64,000 nt of DNA, from contig JBMOKJ010000008.1 in the NCBI GenBank assembly GCA_049315325.1, positions 1-64,000 on the forward strand, read 5' to 3'. This document shows, one piece after another, positions 52,626-61,288 of this stretch. The position numbers were made by a program, and so were the translations under genes. The notes under the pieces are model-generated. The model had not been told where the DNA came from and made no database searches. It worked only from the letters and a program-made list of their open reading frames with translations. Position 1 is the stretch's first letter. Every line of letters starts with the position of its first letter. Origin of the DNA: CAXXIC01 sp049315325 (GTDB taxonomy: Bacteria; Bacteroidota; Bacteroidia; Bacteroidales; UBA7332).

Positions 52626-53750
52626 ATGAAATTTGTAGTATCCAGCACAGATTTATTGGCACATTTACAGACGATTGGTCGAGTAATTAATTCAAAAAAT
52701 ACGATTCCAATTTTGGATAGTTTTTTGTTTGCACTCAAAGATAATCACCTAACCCTTACGGCTTCTGATGGAGATACAACACTCATTACATCAATGCAAG
52801 TAGCTGATTCAGAAGGTGATGGTGTATTTGCAATCTCAGCGAAACTGCTGCTCGATCCTTTGCGTGAATTACCCGAGCAACCATTGACTTTTGATATTGA
52901 CGATAGCAGTCTGGAGATTTTCATCTATTTCCAAAACGGAAAATACAATTTGATTGGTCAACAAGGCGATGACTATCCGCAAAGTCCGAAGATTCGTGAA
53001 GAACATGTATCATTCAATGTAGAAGTGTCTGCTTTGCTGAGCGGTATTACGCGTACAATCTTCGCAACTGCCGACGATGAGCTACGTCCAGTGATGAATG
53101 GAATCTATTTTGATATCAATGAAGAAGATATTACATTCGTTTCGTCTGATAGCCACAAATTGGTTCGTTTCCAAAACCAAACCGTAAAAGCAGGTACTAA
53201 AGCAGCGTTTATACTTCCTAAAAAGCCCGCCACGATGCTGAAAAACATTCTGCCTAAAGAACAAGGTTCGGTAGAAGTAGCATTCGACGATCGTATGGCG
53301 AACTTTACTTTTGCAAATTACAAAATTATCTGTCGTTTGATTGAAGGTCGTTTCCCGAACTACAATTCGGTGATTCCTCAAAATAACCCATTCCGAATCA
53401 CTGTTGATCGTTTGCAGTTGATGTCGGCATTGCGTCGCGTTTCGCATTTCTCGAACCAAGGCAGTAATCTGATTAAATTGCAAGTAGAAAACAATAAAAT
53501 TGTAATCACGGCTCAAGACATCGACTTCTCTACTTCGGCAGAAGAATCGGTAGCTTGTCAATACAGCGATATGGGTATTAAAATAGGCTTCAAATCATCA
53601 TTCCTTGTTGATATTCTCAACAACATCAACTCTACAGAAGTTGTATTGGAGTTGGCTGACCCATCTCGTGCAGGCATCATTTTGCCAGTTGATCAAGAAG
53701 ATAACGAAGAGTTGTTAATGCTTTTAATGCCGATGATGCTTAACGATTAA
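52626..53750 (+). CDS. dnaN: DNA polymerase III beta subunit (sliding clamp)
   Basis: A 374-residue ring-forming clamp that tethers polymerase III and repair enzymes to DNA. Three clamp domains are visible; MKFVVSSTDLLAHLQTIGRV, NTIPILDSFLFALKDNHLTL and FVSSDSHKLVRFQNQ are typical. The end ILPVDQEDNEELLMLLMPMM matches the conserved clamp C-terminus. It is not next to dnaA or recF. It heads a run of plus-strand genes (exonuclease, coaBC, DUF4835, recN, rlmB). Confidence 0.97.
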   Translation: MKFVVSSTDLLAHLQTIGRVINSKNTIPILDSFLFALKDNHLTLTASDGDTTLITSMQVADSEGDGVFAISAKLLLDPLRELPEQPLTFDIDDSSLEIFIYFQNGKYNLIGQQGDDYPQSPKIREEHVSFNVEVSALLSGITRTIFATADDELRPVMNGIYFDINEEDITFVSSDSHKLVRFQNQTVKAGTKAAFILPKKPATMLKNILPKEQGSVEVAFDDRMANFTFANYKIICRLIEGRFPNYNSVIPQNNPFRITVDRLQLMSALRRVSHFSNQGSNLIKLQVENNKIVITAQDIDFSTSAEESVACQYSDMGIKIGFKSSFLVDILNNINSTEVVLELADPSRAGIILPVDQEDNEELLMLLMPMMLND

Positions 53751-53797
53751 ATCGTTATTAATCATATTGTTATCAGGAATTACCTATAAACTAAATT

Positions 53798-54565
53798 ATG
53801 CAATTAAACCTAAAAAACTCGATTGTTTTTTTCGACCTTGAGACTACTGGAACCAATCCAGCAACCGATAGGATTGTCGAAATTTGCTACCTAAAAGTGC
53901 AACCGAACGGCAAAGAAGAGGCAAAAACAATCTTAGTAAATCCTGATATGCCGATTCCCGAAAGCGCAACTGCTATCCACGGAATCACGAATGAAAAGGT
54001 AGCAAACTGTCCGAAATTCAAGGAGATAGCCAAAGTATTGGCGCGAGATATCGAAGGGTGCGATTTGGCTGGATACAACTCAAACCGCTTTGATATACCA
54101 CTTCTTGCCGAGGAGTTTCTGCGTGCCGACGTTGATATCGACTTTACTAAACGCAAATTTGTGGACGTGCAGACCATTTTTCATAAGATGGAACAACGCA
54201 CACTCTCTGCTGCTATGAAGTTTTACTGCAACCAAGAGATTGAAAATGCACATTCTGCTGAGGCCGATACCCGAGCTACTTACGAAGTATTGAAGGCTCA
54301 ACTCGACAGATACCCAAATTTGAATAATGACATCGCTTTTCTTGCCGATTTCTCAACTCAAAATAAGAATGTGGATTTCGCTGGCCGATTTATTTACAAC
54401 GAAAAAGGGGTGGAAATTTTCAACTTTGGCAAGTACAAAGGGAGACCTGTTGTTGATGTTTTAAAAGAGGATATCGGCTATTATGGCTGGATGATGAATG
54501 GTGACTTTATGTTGCATACAAAAAAAGTGCTGACTAATATAAAGCTCAGGGAATTAAGTAAATAA
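53798..54565 (+). CDS. DEDDh 3'-5' exonuclease (DnaQ-like) with ExoX-type C-terminal domain
   Basis: A 255-residue protein. The exonuclease domain carries FFDLETTGTNPATDRIVEI (Asp and Glu), then LAGYNSNRFDIPLLAEE (Asp) and AHSAEADTRATYEVL (His and Asp), so the DEDDh set is complete. The C-terminal 60 residues (IFNFGKYKGRPVVDVLKED, GYYGWMMNGDF) match the short domain found in exodeoxyribonuclease X and DUF3820 proteins. It follows dnaN after 47 bases. It may act in proofreading or repair (inference). No obvious clamp-binding QxxLF motif is seen. Confidence 0.92.
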   Translation: MQLNLKNSIVFFDLETTGTNPATDRIVEICYLKVQPNGKEEAKTILVNPDMPIPESATAIHGITNEKVANCPKFKEIAKVLARDIEGCDLAGYNSNRFDIPLLAEEFLRADVDIDFTKRKFVDVQTIFHKMEQRTLSAAMKFYCNQEIENAHSAEADTRATYEVLKAQLDRYPNLNNDIAFLADFSTQNKNVDFAGRFIYNEKGVEIFNFGKYKGRPVVDVLKEDIGYYGWMMNGDFMLHTKKVLTNIKLRELSK

Positions 54566-54650
54566 GGCTTTTATAGCAATTCTTTATTTAACTATTTTAT
54601 AGCCGTTGCTTGCTTCAAAAAGGTGAACGACGGCAATAATTTTTTATAAG

Positions 54651-55859
54651 ATGACGCTGAAATTAAAAAAAATAATACTCGGAGTATCGGGTGGAATAGC
54701 TGCCTACAAATGTGCGCATTTGGTGCGTCTGTTGGTGAAACAAGGTGCTGAAGTTAAGGTAATTATGACTCCTTTGGCGAAGGAATTTGTCACTCCACTA
54801 ACTCTTGCTACACTATCAAAAAATCCAATTCTTGTCGATTTCTTTGATCCAACAAATGGAGATTGGAACAGTCATGTCAAAATCGGACTTTGGGCAGATG
54901 CCTATTTGATTGCACCAGCTACTGCCAATACGATGGCAAAAATGGCGAATGGGGTGGCAGATAATCTATTGCTGACCACCTATTTATCGTCACGGTGCCA
55001 AGTCTTTTTTGCTCCGACCATGGACTTGGATATGTTTGCTCATCCAACTACTCAAAAGAATATCAGCACATTAGTTTCATTTGGTAACATTATGATAGAA
55101 CCCGGAATTGGTGAGTTAGCTAGTGGTCTTGAGGGAAAAGGTCGTATGGCAGAACCCGAAGAGATTGTGGCAGCTTTGGAGGCTCACTTTTCGAATCTAA
55201 ATGAACTTTTAGGAAAAAAAATCGTAATTACTGCTGGTCCGACTTACGAAAAGATAGATCCTGTACGTTTTATAGGCAATTACTCTTCTGGTAAAATGGG
55301 TTTTGCCCTTGCCGAAGAGTGTGCCCGCAGAGGTGCAGAGGTGGTTTTAGTATGCGGACCAGTTGATTTAGAGACGAGTTCTGCTAAGATTAAACGAATT
55401 GACGTGGAATCTGCTCAAGAGATGTTTGAAGCAGCTATAGAGGCCTTTAAAACTGCTGATAGCGCAATTTTATGCGCAGCTGTAGCTGATTTTTCGCCTG
55501 AAACCACAAACGATTCTAAAATTAAGCGTGGAGAGAGCGATTTAGTCATTAAATTGAAGCCAACCCAAGATATTGCGGCTGCTTTGGGCAACGCAAAACG
55601 AGACAACCAAATTTTGGTCGGTTTCGCTTTGGAAACCAACGACGAGAAAGCGAATGCAAAATCGAAACTTGAGCGTAAAAATCTCGACTTCATTGTGTTG
55701 AATTCATTGCAACAAGAGGGAGCCGGCTTTAGGCACGATACCAATAAAATCTCGATTATAGAAAGAAACGGTGAAACGACCGATTTTGAATTGAAGTCGA
55801 AAAAAGAGGTTGCCCGAGATATTATCAATCGTTTAGCATTGCATTTGACTTTTCAATAA
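54651..55859 (+). CDS. coaBC: Bifunctional phosphopantothenoylcysteine decarboxylase / phosphopantothenate-cysteine ligase
   Basis: A 402-residue enzyme that makes 4'-phosphopantetheine for coenzyme A. The CoaC flavoprotein half (about 1-180) begins KKIILGVSGGIAAYKCAHLV. It has the catalytic His in NSHVKIGLWADAYLIAPAT and the substrate loop APTMDLDMFAHP. The CoaB half starts at KKIVITAGPTYEKIDPVRFI, with NYSSGKMGFALAEECARRGA after it. Fusion of both activities is the normal bacterial form. It starts 85 bases after the exonuclease and is followed 17 bases later by the DUF4835 gene. Confidence 0.96.
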   Translation: MTLKLKKIILGVSGGIAAYKCAHLVRLLVKQGAEVKVIMTPLAKEFVTPLTLATLSKNPILVDFFDPTNGDWNSHVKIGLWADAYLIAPATANTMAKMANGVADNLLLTTYLSSRCQVFFAPTMDLDMFAHPTTQKNISTLVSFGNIMIEPGIGELASGLEGKGRMAEPEEIVAALEAHFSNLNELLGKKIVITAGPTYEKIDPVRFIGNYSSGKMGFALAEECARRGAEVVLVCGPVDLETSSAKIKRIDVESAQEMFEAAIEAFKTADSAILCAAVADFSPETTNDSKIKRGESDLVIKLKPTQDIAAALGNAKRDNQILVGFALETNDEKANAKSKLERKNLDFIVLNSLQQEGAGFRHDTNKISIIERNGETTDFELKSKKEVARDIINRLALHLTFQ

Positions 55860-55876
55860 TTTGACTCAAAAATAGT

Positions 55877-56779
55877 ATGCGTTATTTAAAGAGAATAGTC
55901 TTAATTGTTGTTTTATTTGCTGTTTATCAGTCTATTAGTTCTCAGGAGTTGAACTGTAGAGTGCAGATTAATTCGGATCAAATACAGGGAACGAATAAGC
56001 AAATATACACCACTTTGCAAACGGCTCTTACTGAATTTATGAACAACCGTAAATGGACAACTGCGCAATTTACGCCTGTTGAGAAGATTGAGTGTAGTTT
56101 TGTGATTACTGTTAAAGAGGAGAGTGGGGCTAATCGTTTCAAAGCTGAATTGCAAGTGCAATCGAAACGACCAGTCTACAATGCCATTTATAGCACATCT
56201 TTGCTTAATTTTCGCGATGTTTCGTTCGATTTCAGCTATGTAGAGTTTGATCCGCTGCAACTTTCTGATAATAAATTTGAAGGCAATCTGACTGCTGTAA
56301 TGGCGTTTTATGCAAATATAATTCTCGGAATGGATTTTGACAGCTTTTCCCCATTAGGAGGAACGGCTTTCTACACGCGTGCTGAGCAGATTATGAACCT
56401 TGCACAATCGAATGGGGAGTCTGGTTGGCAAGCTTTCGACAGTCCTAAAAATCGCCCAGCAATTGTTGCAGCATTTTTAGACGAGGGTTTGAAAGATTAT
56501 CGCCTAATGATTTATAAATACCACCGTCAGGGACTCGATCAAATGAGTTTGAATCCAGACAAAGGGCGTTCGGTGATAGCTGATGCGCTCAATAGTCTCA
56601 AAACCGTATATGACGCACGTCCCACAACCGTTTTATTAACTATCTTTTCTGACGCAAAAATTGATGAGTTGAATGATGTCTTTTCAAAAGGGTTACCTAA
56701 TGAAAAAGAGTCTGTGTACAAAGTTCTGACCGATGTTTTTCCTGCGCAAACCAATCGTTACGAATCAATCCGTCGTTAA
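55877..56779 (+). CDS. DUF4835 protein, PorD-like type IX secretion factor
   Basis: A 300-residue secreted protein with a signal peptide (IVLIVVLFAVYQSISSQ). Recognised by ELNCRVQINSDQIQGTNKQI, then LQTALTEFMNNRKWT, and YANIILGMDFDSFSPLGGTA. This family lies between coaBC and recN in many Bacteroidetes, as here. Some databases label it PorD, a periplasmic component of type IX secretion or gliding; I recall that label with moderate certainty. With the PorP/SprF and sorting-domain genes at 43310-50294 it suggests a working T9SS in this organism. Confidence 0.85.
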   Translation: MRYLKRIVLIVVLFAVYQSISSQELNCRVQINSDQIQGTNKQIYTTLQTALTEFMNNRKWTTAQFTPVEKIECSFVITVKEESGANRFKAELQVQSKRPVYNAIYSTSLLNFRDVSFDFSYVEFDPLQLSDNKFEGNLTAVMAFYANIILGMDFDSFSPLGGTAFYTRAEQIMNLAQSNGESGWQAFDSPKNRPAIVAAFLDEGLKDYRLMIYKYHRQGLDQMSLNPDKGRSVIADALNSLKTVYDARPTTVLLTIFSDAKIDELNDVFSKGLPNEKESVYKVLTDVFPAQTNRYESIRR

Positions 56780-56788
56780 AATTTATTT

Positions 56789-58462
56789 ATGTTAAAATCG
56801 CTTTTTATACAGAATTATGCCTTGATAGACCGTCTTGAAGTTGATTTTCAAGACGGCTTTTCTGTTATAACGGGTGAAACTGGGGCTGGTAAATCGATTA
56901 TTCTTGGGGCGTTGTCGTTAATTTTAGGTCAACGTTTCGATAGTAAGTCTATTATAGATGGCGAGTCGAAGTGCATTATCGAAGGTTGCTTCGATATTTC
57001 TGCTTACAACCTTTCTGCTTTCTTTGAGGAGAATGAAGTTGAATACGATTCGGATAACTGCCTTATGCGCAGAGAGTTACTTGTTTCTGGTAAATCTCGT
57101 GCATTTATCAACGATACTCCTGTTTCGCTCAATCTACTCAAGGATTTGGGTGTGATGCTGATTGATATTCATTCGCAGCACCAAAACTTACTGCTCTCCG
57201 ATGCCGTTTTTCAGTTGCGAGTAGTCGACTTGATTGCAAACAATAAGGCACTTTTGTCAGATTATCAGACTGAATTTAAGTTGTTTAAGCAACTCAAAAG
57301 CCAACTGAAACAAATCATTGCACAGGCTGTTATTGACAAAACGGAAGAGGATTATCTACGTTTTCAATTCAATCAAATCAATGAATTAAAATTGATTGCT
57401 GGCGAACAAGAGGAGCTTGAAGAGGAGCAAAACGTACTTTCTCACGCTGAAGAAATTAAAGCCAATCTATTCAAAATTAGCGCATTACTAAGTGATGATG
57501 AAAGTGGCGCTATACGCAGAATGCGTGAAGCGGTTTCGTTGTTGGGCAACGTGTCGAAACACTTTTCGAAAGGAGAGGAATTTCTTCAACGATTAGAGTC
57601 TAACTACATAGATATTAAAGACTTAAATAGCGACATTGAACTTGATTCTGAGCGAATTGAATTCAATCCTGAGCGACTTTTGCAAGTGGAAGAGCGTTTA
57701 GGTGCAATATATGCTTTGCAGCAAAAACATCGGGTGAGTACAGTTGCTGAATTGCTTGATTTACAAGCACAATTTGATGCTAAGATACAATCAATTGACA
57801 ATTCTGACGAAGAGATTGAAAAACTTACGAAACAAGTTGAAGCCCAAAGTCGTGTAGTCAATGACTATGCTAACAAATTGAGTATAAGTCGCAGAAAATC
57901 AGCTGATTTACTTACAAAAGAATTAATTGAGCGTGTGGCTCCGCTGGGAATGCCAAACGTGCGGATTGAGGTATCTTTCGAACAAAAGAGAGATCCAGAT
58001 GAATTCGGGGCTGAAGGTGTAAATATCTTATTTTCAGCGAATAAGAGCAGTTCGCCTAAACCTGTTTCAGAAATTGCATCGGGTGGGGAAGTCTCGCGAT
58101 TGATGCTGTGTATTAAGGCAATGATTGCAGGTGCAAGTGCCCTTCCAACCATTATTTTTGACGAAATTGACACGGGTGTTTCGGGTGAGATCGCTGATAA
58201 AATGGGAGCTATTATGTGGCAAATGGCTCAAAATATGCAAGTGATTAGCATTACGCACTTGCCGCAGATAGCCTCGAAAGGCAATCAACATTACCGAGTT
58301 TATAAAGAAGATAGCGAGCATGCAACTGCCACACGATTGACAAAAATAGATGAAAAAGACCGTACAGTAGAGATAGCGCGAATGCTGAGCGGTGCAGAGC
58401 TGACGCAAGCGGCACTGAATAATGCGCAAGAACTGATAAATGAATGGAAAAAAGTGAAATGA
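56789..58462 (+). CDS. recN: DNA repair protein RecN
   Basis: A 557-residue SMC-like ATPase for double-strand break repair. Walker A is GETGAGKS (29-36) after MLKSLFIQNYALIDRLEVDF. The middle is coiled-coil (about 155-370). The ABC signature lies in IASGGEVSRLMLCIKAM and Walker B in PTIIFDEIDTGVSGEIADKM, followed by SITHLPQIASKG. Length is normal. Its 3' end overlaps the start of rlmB by 19 bases, indicating translational coupling. Confidence 0.96.
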   Translation: MLKSLFIQNYALIDRLEVDFQDGFSVITGETGAGKSIILGALSLILGQRFDSKSIIDGESKCIIEGCFDISAYNLSAFFEENEVEYDSDNCLMRRELLVSGKSRAFINDTPVSLNLLKDLGVMLIDIHSQHQNLLLSDAVFQLRVVDLIANNKALLSDYQTEFKLFKQLKSQLKQIIAQAVIDKTEEDYLRFQFNQINELKLIAGEQEELEEEQNVLSHAEEIKANLFKISALLSDDESGAIRRMREAVSLLGNVSKHFSKGEEFLQRLESNYIDIKDLNSDIELDSERIEFNPERLLQVEERLGAIYALQQKHRVSTVAELLDLQAQFDAKIQSIDNSDEEIEKLTKQVEAQSRVVNDYANKLSISRRKSADLLTKELIERVAPLGMPNVRIEVSFEQKRDPDEFGAEGVNILFSANKSSSPKPVSEIASGGEVSRLMLCIKAMIAGASALPTIIFDEIDTGVSGEIADKMGAIMWQMAQNMQVISITHLPQIASKGNQHYRVYKEDSEHATATRLTKIDEKDRTVEIARMLSGAELTQAALNNAQELINEWKKVK

Positions 58463-59187
58463 TTTTCGGCATGCGTGCCGTAATCGAGGCGATAGAAGCC
58501 GGAAAAGAGATTGACAAGATATTGGTAAAGCGCGATTTACAAAGCGATTTATCCAAAGAATTATTTGATGTATTGCGTGGTAAAGGCATTGTGGTTCAAC
58601 GTGTTCCCGTGGAGAAGATCAACCGCATTACGATGAAAAACCACCAGGGAGTGTTGGCTTTTCTGTCGGCAATCACCTACGAACGTCTCGAAAACATTAT
58701 ACCAATGCTCTACGAAGAGGGCAAAACACCTTTTATCGTGGTGCTCGATGGCATTACTGATGTACGCAACTTTGGAGCCATAGCCCGCACCTGTGAATGT
58801 GCTGGTGTAGATGCCATTGTGATACCCGAACGAGGAAGCGTTTCGGTAGGTGGCGATGCTGTGAAAACCTCTGCCGGAGCCTTGCTTCACATACCGGTAT
58901 GTCGTGAGCGATCCATTACAGAGGCTTTGCAATTTCTTCAAAACAGTGGATGTAAATTGGTGGCGGCTACTGAAAAGGCCCAAAATAATTACACAAAACC
59001 TGATTATAAAACAACACCGATTGCCTTGGTGATGGGAGCGGAGGACACAGGTGTGGCGCGCGAACACCTCAGTTTCTGCGAAGAGCAGGTCTCTATTCCA
59101 CAGTTGGGAACGATTGCTTCGTTGAATGTATCTGTGGCAGCCGGGATTTTAATTTATGAAGTAGTCAGACAACGCGAAAATTTTTAG
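58444..59187 (+). CDS. rlmB: 23S rRNA (guanosine-2251-2'-O)-methyltransferase
   Basis: A 247-residue SpoU/TrmH-family (SPOUT, knotted) methyltransferase. An N-terminal substrate-binding domain (IFGMRAVIEAIEAGKEIDKI) precedes the knot region: IVVLDGITDVRNFGAIARTC, ALVMGAEDTGVAREHL and IPQLGTIASLNVSVAAGILI. It 2'-O-methylates G2251 in the peptidyl-transferase P loop of 23S rRNA. The ATG at 58444 overlaps recN by 19 bases. The stop abuts a C-rich repeat hairpin that probably ends transcription. Confidence 0.95.
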   Translation: MEKSEMIFGMRAVIEAIEAGKEIDKILVKRDLQSDLSKELFDVLRGKGIVVQRVPVEKINRITMKNHQGVLAFLSAITYERLENIIPMLYEEGKTPFIVVLDGITDVRNFGAIARTCECAGVDAIVIPERGSVSVGGDAVKTSAGALLHIPVCRERSITEALQFLQNSGCKLVAATEKAQNNYTKPDYKTTPIALVMGAEDTGVAREHLSFCEEQVSIPQLGTIASLNVSVAAGILIYEVVRQRENF

Positions 59188-59188
59188 A

Positions 59189-59214
59189 CCTCCCCAACCC
59201 CTCCCAAGGAGGGG
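59189..59214 (+). repeat. C-rich short repeat after rlmB
   Basis: CCTCCCCAACCCCTCCC followed by AAGGAGGGG directly follows the rlmB stop. It matches the two copies within the cobalamin riboswitch (41439-41465, 41514-41546). Confidence 0.7.
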
Positions 59215-59216
59215 TT
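59196..59216 (+). terminator. Terminator formed by the repeat after rlmB
   Basis: A 9-base perfect stem (AACCCCTCC with GGAGGGGTT) closes a 3-base loop and is followed by TATTATAT. The repeat seems to supply the rlmB terminator. Confidence 0.65.
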
Positions 59217-59241
59217 TATTATATCGACAAAAATTGTATAT

Positions 59242-59619
59242 ATGAAAAGAATAATTTCAACAACAAATGCTCCTGCAGCCATAGGGCCTTACAGTCAAGC
59301 TGTGGAAGCAAACGGAACGCTCTATATTTCAGGTCAGTTGCCAGTAGATCCTGCAACGGGCGAATTTGCTTCTGACGAAGTGAAAGGACAAACGGAGCAA
59401 GTGTTCAAAAATATCAAAGCGATTTTGATAGAAGCTGGTTACACGGTTGACGATGTGGTGAAAACGACCGTTTTTCTTGCCGATATGAGCTTGTTTGCTG
59501 ATATGAATGCTGTGTATGCCAATCAGTTTGGCGAAACTTTTCCTGCGCGCTCTACGATAGCCGTGAAAGGCTTACCCAAAGGAGCTTTGGTGGAAATTGA
59601 GACAGTGGCGGTGAAATAA
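59242..59619 (+). CDS. ridA: RidA family reactive intermediate/imine deaminase
   Basis: A 125-residue protein of the YjgF/YER057c/UK114 family. The start KRIISTTNAPAAIGPYSQAV and the signature end (ARSTIAVKGLPKGALVEIET) are classical, with the catalytic Arg in PARSTIAV. It hydrolyses reactive enamine/imine intermediates such as 2-aminoacrylate released by PLP enzymes. Length is standard. It stands between the rlmB hairpin and the small Tat-signal gene. Confidence 0.95.
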   Translation: MKRIISTTNAPAAIGPYSQAVEANGTLYISGQLPVDPATGEFASDEVKGQTEQVFKNIKAILIEAGYTVDDVVKTTVFLADMSLFADMNAVYANQFGETFPARSTIAVKGLPKGALVEIETVAVK

Positions 59620-59767
59620 ATTCCAAAAGCGGAATATGGTATTAAAGTGTGGAAATTTTTTCTGCGCTTTTTTTTGCCAAAAACTTAACATCCCGTTGAA
59701 CAAATAGGCTCGAAATTGAATTATAGTAGGTAAGTAAATCGAACCTTAATAGAAAATAGACGATAAG

Positions 59768-60124
59768 ATGAGCGAAAATAAATCAAATAGACGCGAATTT
59801 CTGACCAAACTTGGTCTTGTACTTGGTGCTGCAACTGTTTCAGCATCTGGATTTTCGGAAGTGGTGAAAGGAAAAAATGAAGTGCACAAGCTGACTCCTG
59901 AGCAAGCAGAATTTGCGCCGGTGTATGAGAAATGGTTGAAAGAGTTTCATGCAGTGACAAAGATACAGAAACAGGATCCAGCAAACCTCGAAAACAACCG
60001 CAAGTTGATGGTACTTGCCGACGAGGCACAGCAGTGGCAAAAGAAACTACACGGTTATATGAAAGACGAGAATTTCGTGAAATTTCATAAAGTAATGACC
60101 GAAAGCATTACAGATATTATCTAA
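59768..60124 (+). CDS. Small protein with twin-arginine-like signal, unknown function
   Basis: A 118-residue protein beginning MSENKSNRREFLTKLGLVLG followed by AATVSASG, a good twin-arginine (Tat) signal with paired arginines at 8-9 and a hydrophobic core. The mature part of about 85 residues is helical and charged (EWLKEFHAVTKIQKQDP, DEAQQWQKKLHGYMKD). I recognise no cofactor motif or catalytic residues. It may be exported folded, perhaps as a small partner of another Tat substrate (speculation). It stands alone before the convergent tsaD gene. Confidence 0.75.
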   Translation: MSENKSNRREFLTKLGLVLGAATVSASGFSEVVKGKNEVHKLTPEQAEFAPVYEKWLKEFHAVTKIQKQDPANLENNRKLMVLADEAQQWQKKLHGYMKDENFVKFHKVMTESITDII

Positions 60125-60126
60125 AC

Positions 60127-60164
60127 AAAAACGGCTGAATTTTAAAGGAAGTTCAGCCGTTTTT
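60127..60164. terminator. Terminator between the Tat-signal gene and tsaD
   Basis: A perfect 13-base stem (AAAAACGGCTGAA with TTCAGCCGTTTTT) encloses 12 bases. A and T runs on both sides suit both convergent genes. Confidence 0.88.
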
Positions 60165-60168
60165 CTGT

Positions 60169-61188
60169 CTATATCACTACGCGCGAAAATGGAGCAGCAT
60201 CCATTCCACAAAACTCTTTGTCGAGGTATTTGAAGTGACCCGACATCGCGACCATTGCTGCATTATCAGTGGTGAAAGCAAACTTGGGAATGTGAATTTT
60301 CCATCCGTATTTCACGGCATGTTCTTCGAATGCACTTCGCAACGCAGAGTTCGCTGAAACACCACCCGCAACCGCCACTTCATTGATATTCAGTGATTTT
60401 GCAGCTTTGCGCAACTTGTCCATCAAAATATCCACCACCGTCGATTGCAACGAAGCACACAGGTCATTTTTGTTGTTTTCAATGAAATCGGGATCATTCT
60501 TTATTGCATCGCGAATGAGGTAAAGAAACGAAGTCTTCAAACCGCTAAAGCTGTAATTAAAGCCTTCAATATTCGGTTTATTCAATTTGAAAGCCGTAGG
60601 GTTTCCCTCTTTGGCAAGCCTATCTACCACAGGACCACCAGGATAACCAAGCCCCATCACTTTGGCGCATTTGTCGAAAGCCTCACCAGCCGCATCGTCT
60701 ATGGTCTGACCAACAACCTCCATATCGTTGTAGGCTTTCACTAAAATAATTTGTGAATTGCCACCCGAAACTAACAGGCAAAGAAACGGAAACGAAGGCT
60801 GATTGGTATCATTATCGTCTTCCTTAATAAAGTGGGCTAATACGTGCGCTTGCAAGTGGTTAACCTCTATCATTGGGATGCCAAGTCCAGCAGAAAATCC
60901 TTTCGCAAACGAGGTGCCAACGAGCAACGATCCCATCAAACCAGGTCCTCGGGTGAACGCTACTGCACTCAATTGATCCTTCGAAATGCTAGCTCTATCG
61001 AGTGCTGCGTGTACCACTGGTATAATGTTTTTCTGATGTGCCCTAGAAGCCAATTCAGGTACCACACCGCCATAGCTTTTGTGTACATCCTGATTGGTGA
61101 TGACGTTCGACAACATCACACCATCGCGAAGTACCGAAGCTGATGTGTCGTCGCATGAAGATTCTATTCCTAATATAATTGTGCTCAT
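60169..61188 (-). CDS. tsaD: tRNA N6-threonylcarbamoyladenosine transferase subunit TsaD
   Basis: A 339-residue protein of the Kae1/TsaD family. With TsaB and TsaE it transfers threonylcarbamoyl to A37 of ANN-decoding tRNAs. It begins STIILGIESSCDDTSASVL. The metal-binding histidines are in HLQAHVLAHF (His111, His115), and the phosphate loop is in LLVSGGNSQIILVKAYND. The late GGVSANSALR and TTDNAAMVAM are conserved. It is divergent from the tamB-like gene, an arrangement common in Bacteroidales. Confidence 0.96.
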   Translation of the reverse strand: MSTIILGIESSCDDTSASVLRDGVMLSNVITNQDVHKSYGGVVPELASRAHQKNIIPVVHAALDRASISKDQLSAVAFTRGPGLMGSLLVGTSFAKGFSAGLGIPMIEVNHLQAHVLAHFIKEDDNDTNQPSFPFLCLLVSGGNSQIILVKAYNDMEVVGQTIDDAAGEAFDKCAKVMGLGYPGGPVVDRLAKEGNPTAFKLNKPNIEGFNYSFSGLKTSFLYLIRDAIKNDPDFIENNKNDLCASLQSTVVDILMDKLRKAAKSLNINEVAVAGGVSANSALRSAFEEHAVKYGWKIHIPKFAFTTDNAAMVAMSGHFKYLDKEFCGMDAAPFSRVVI

Positions 61189-61288
61189 TATTTCAAATTT
61201 TGGGCAAATTTACGCAATTAATTGGATAGAAAATGGCTCTTTTGTGGCTGAAAATATATAAATTTGGCAATTAAACGATTTTCAGCTT

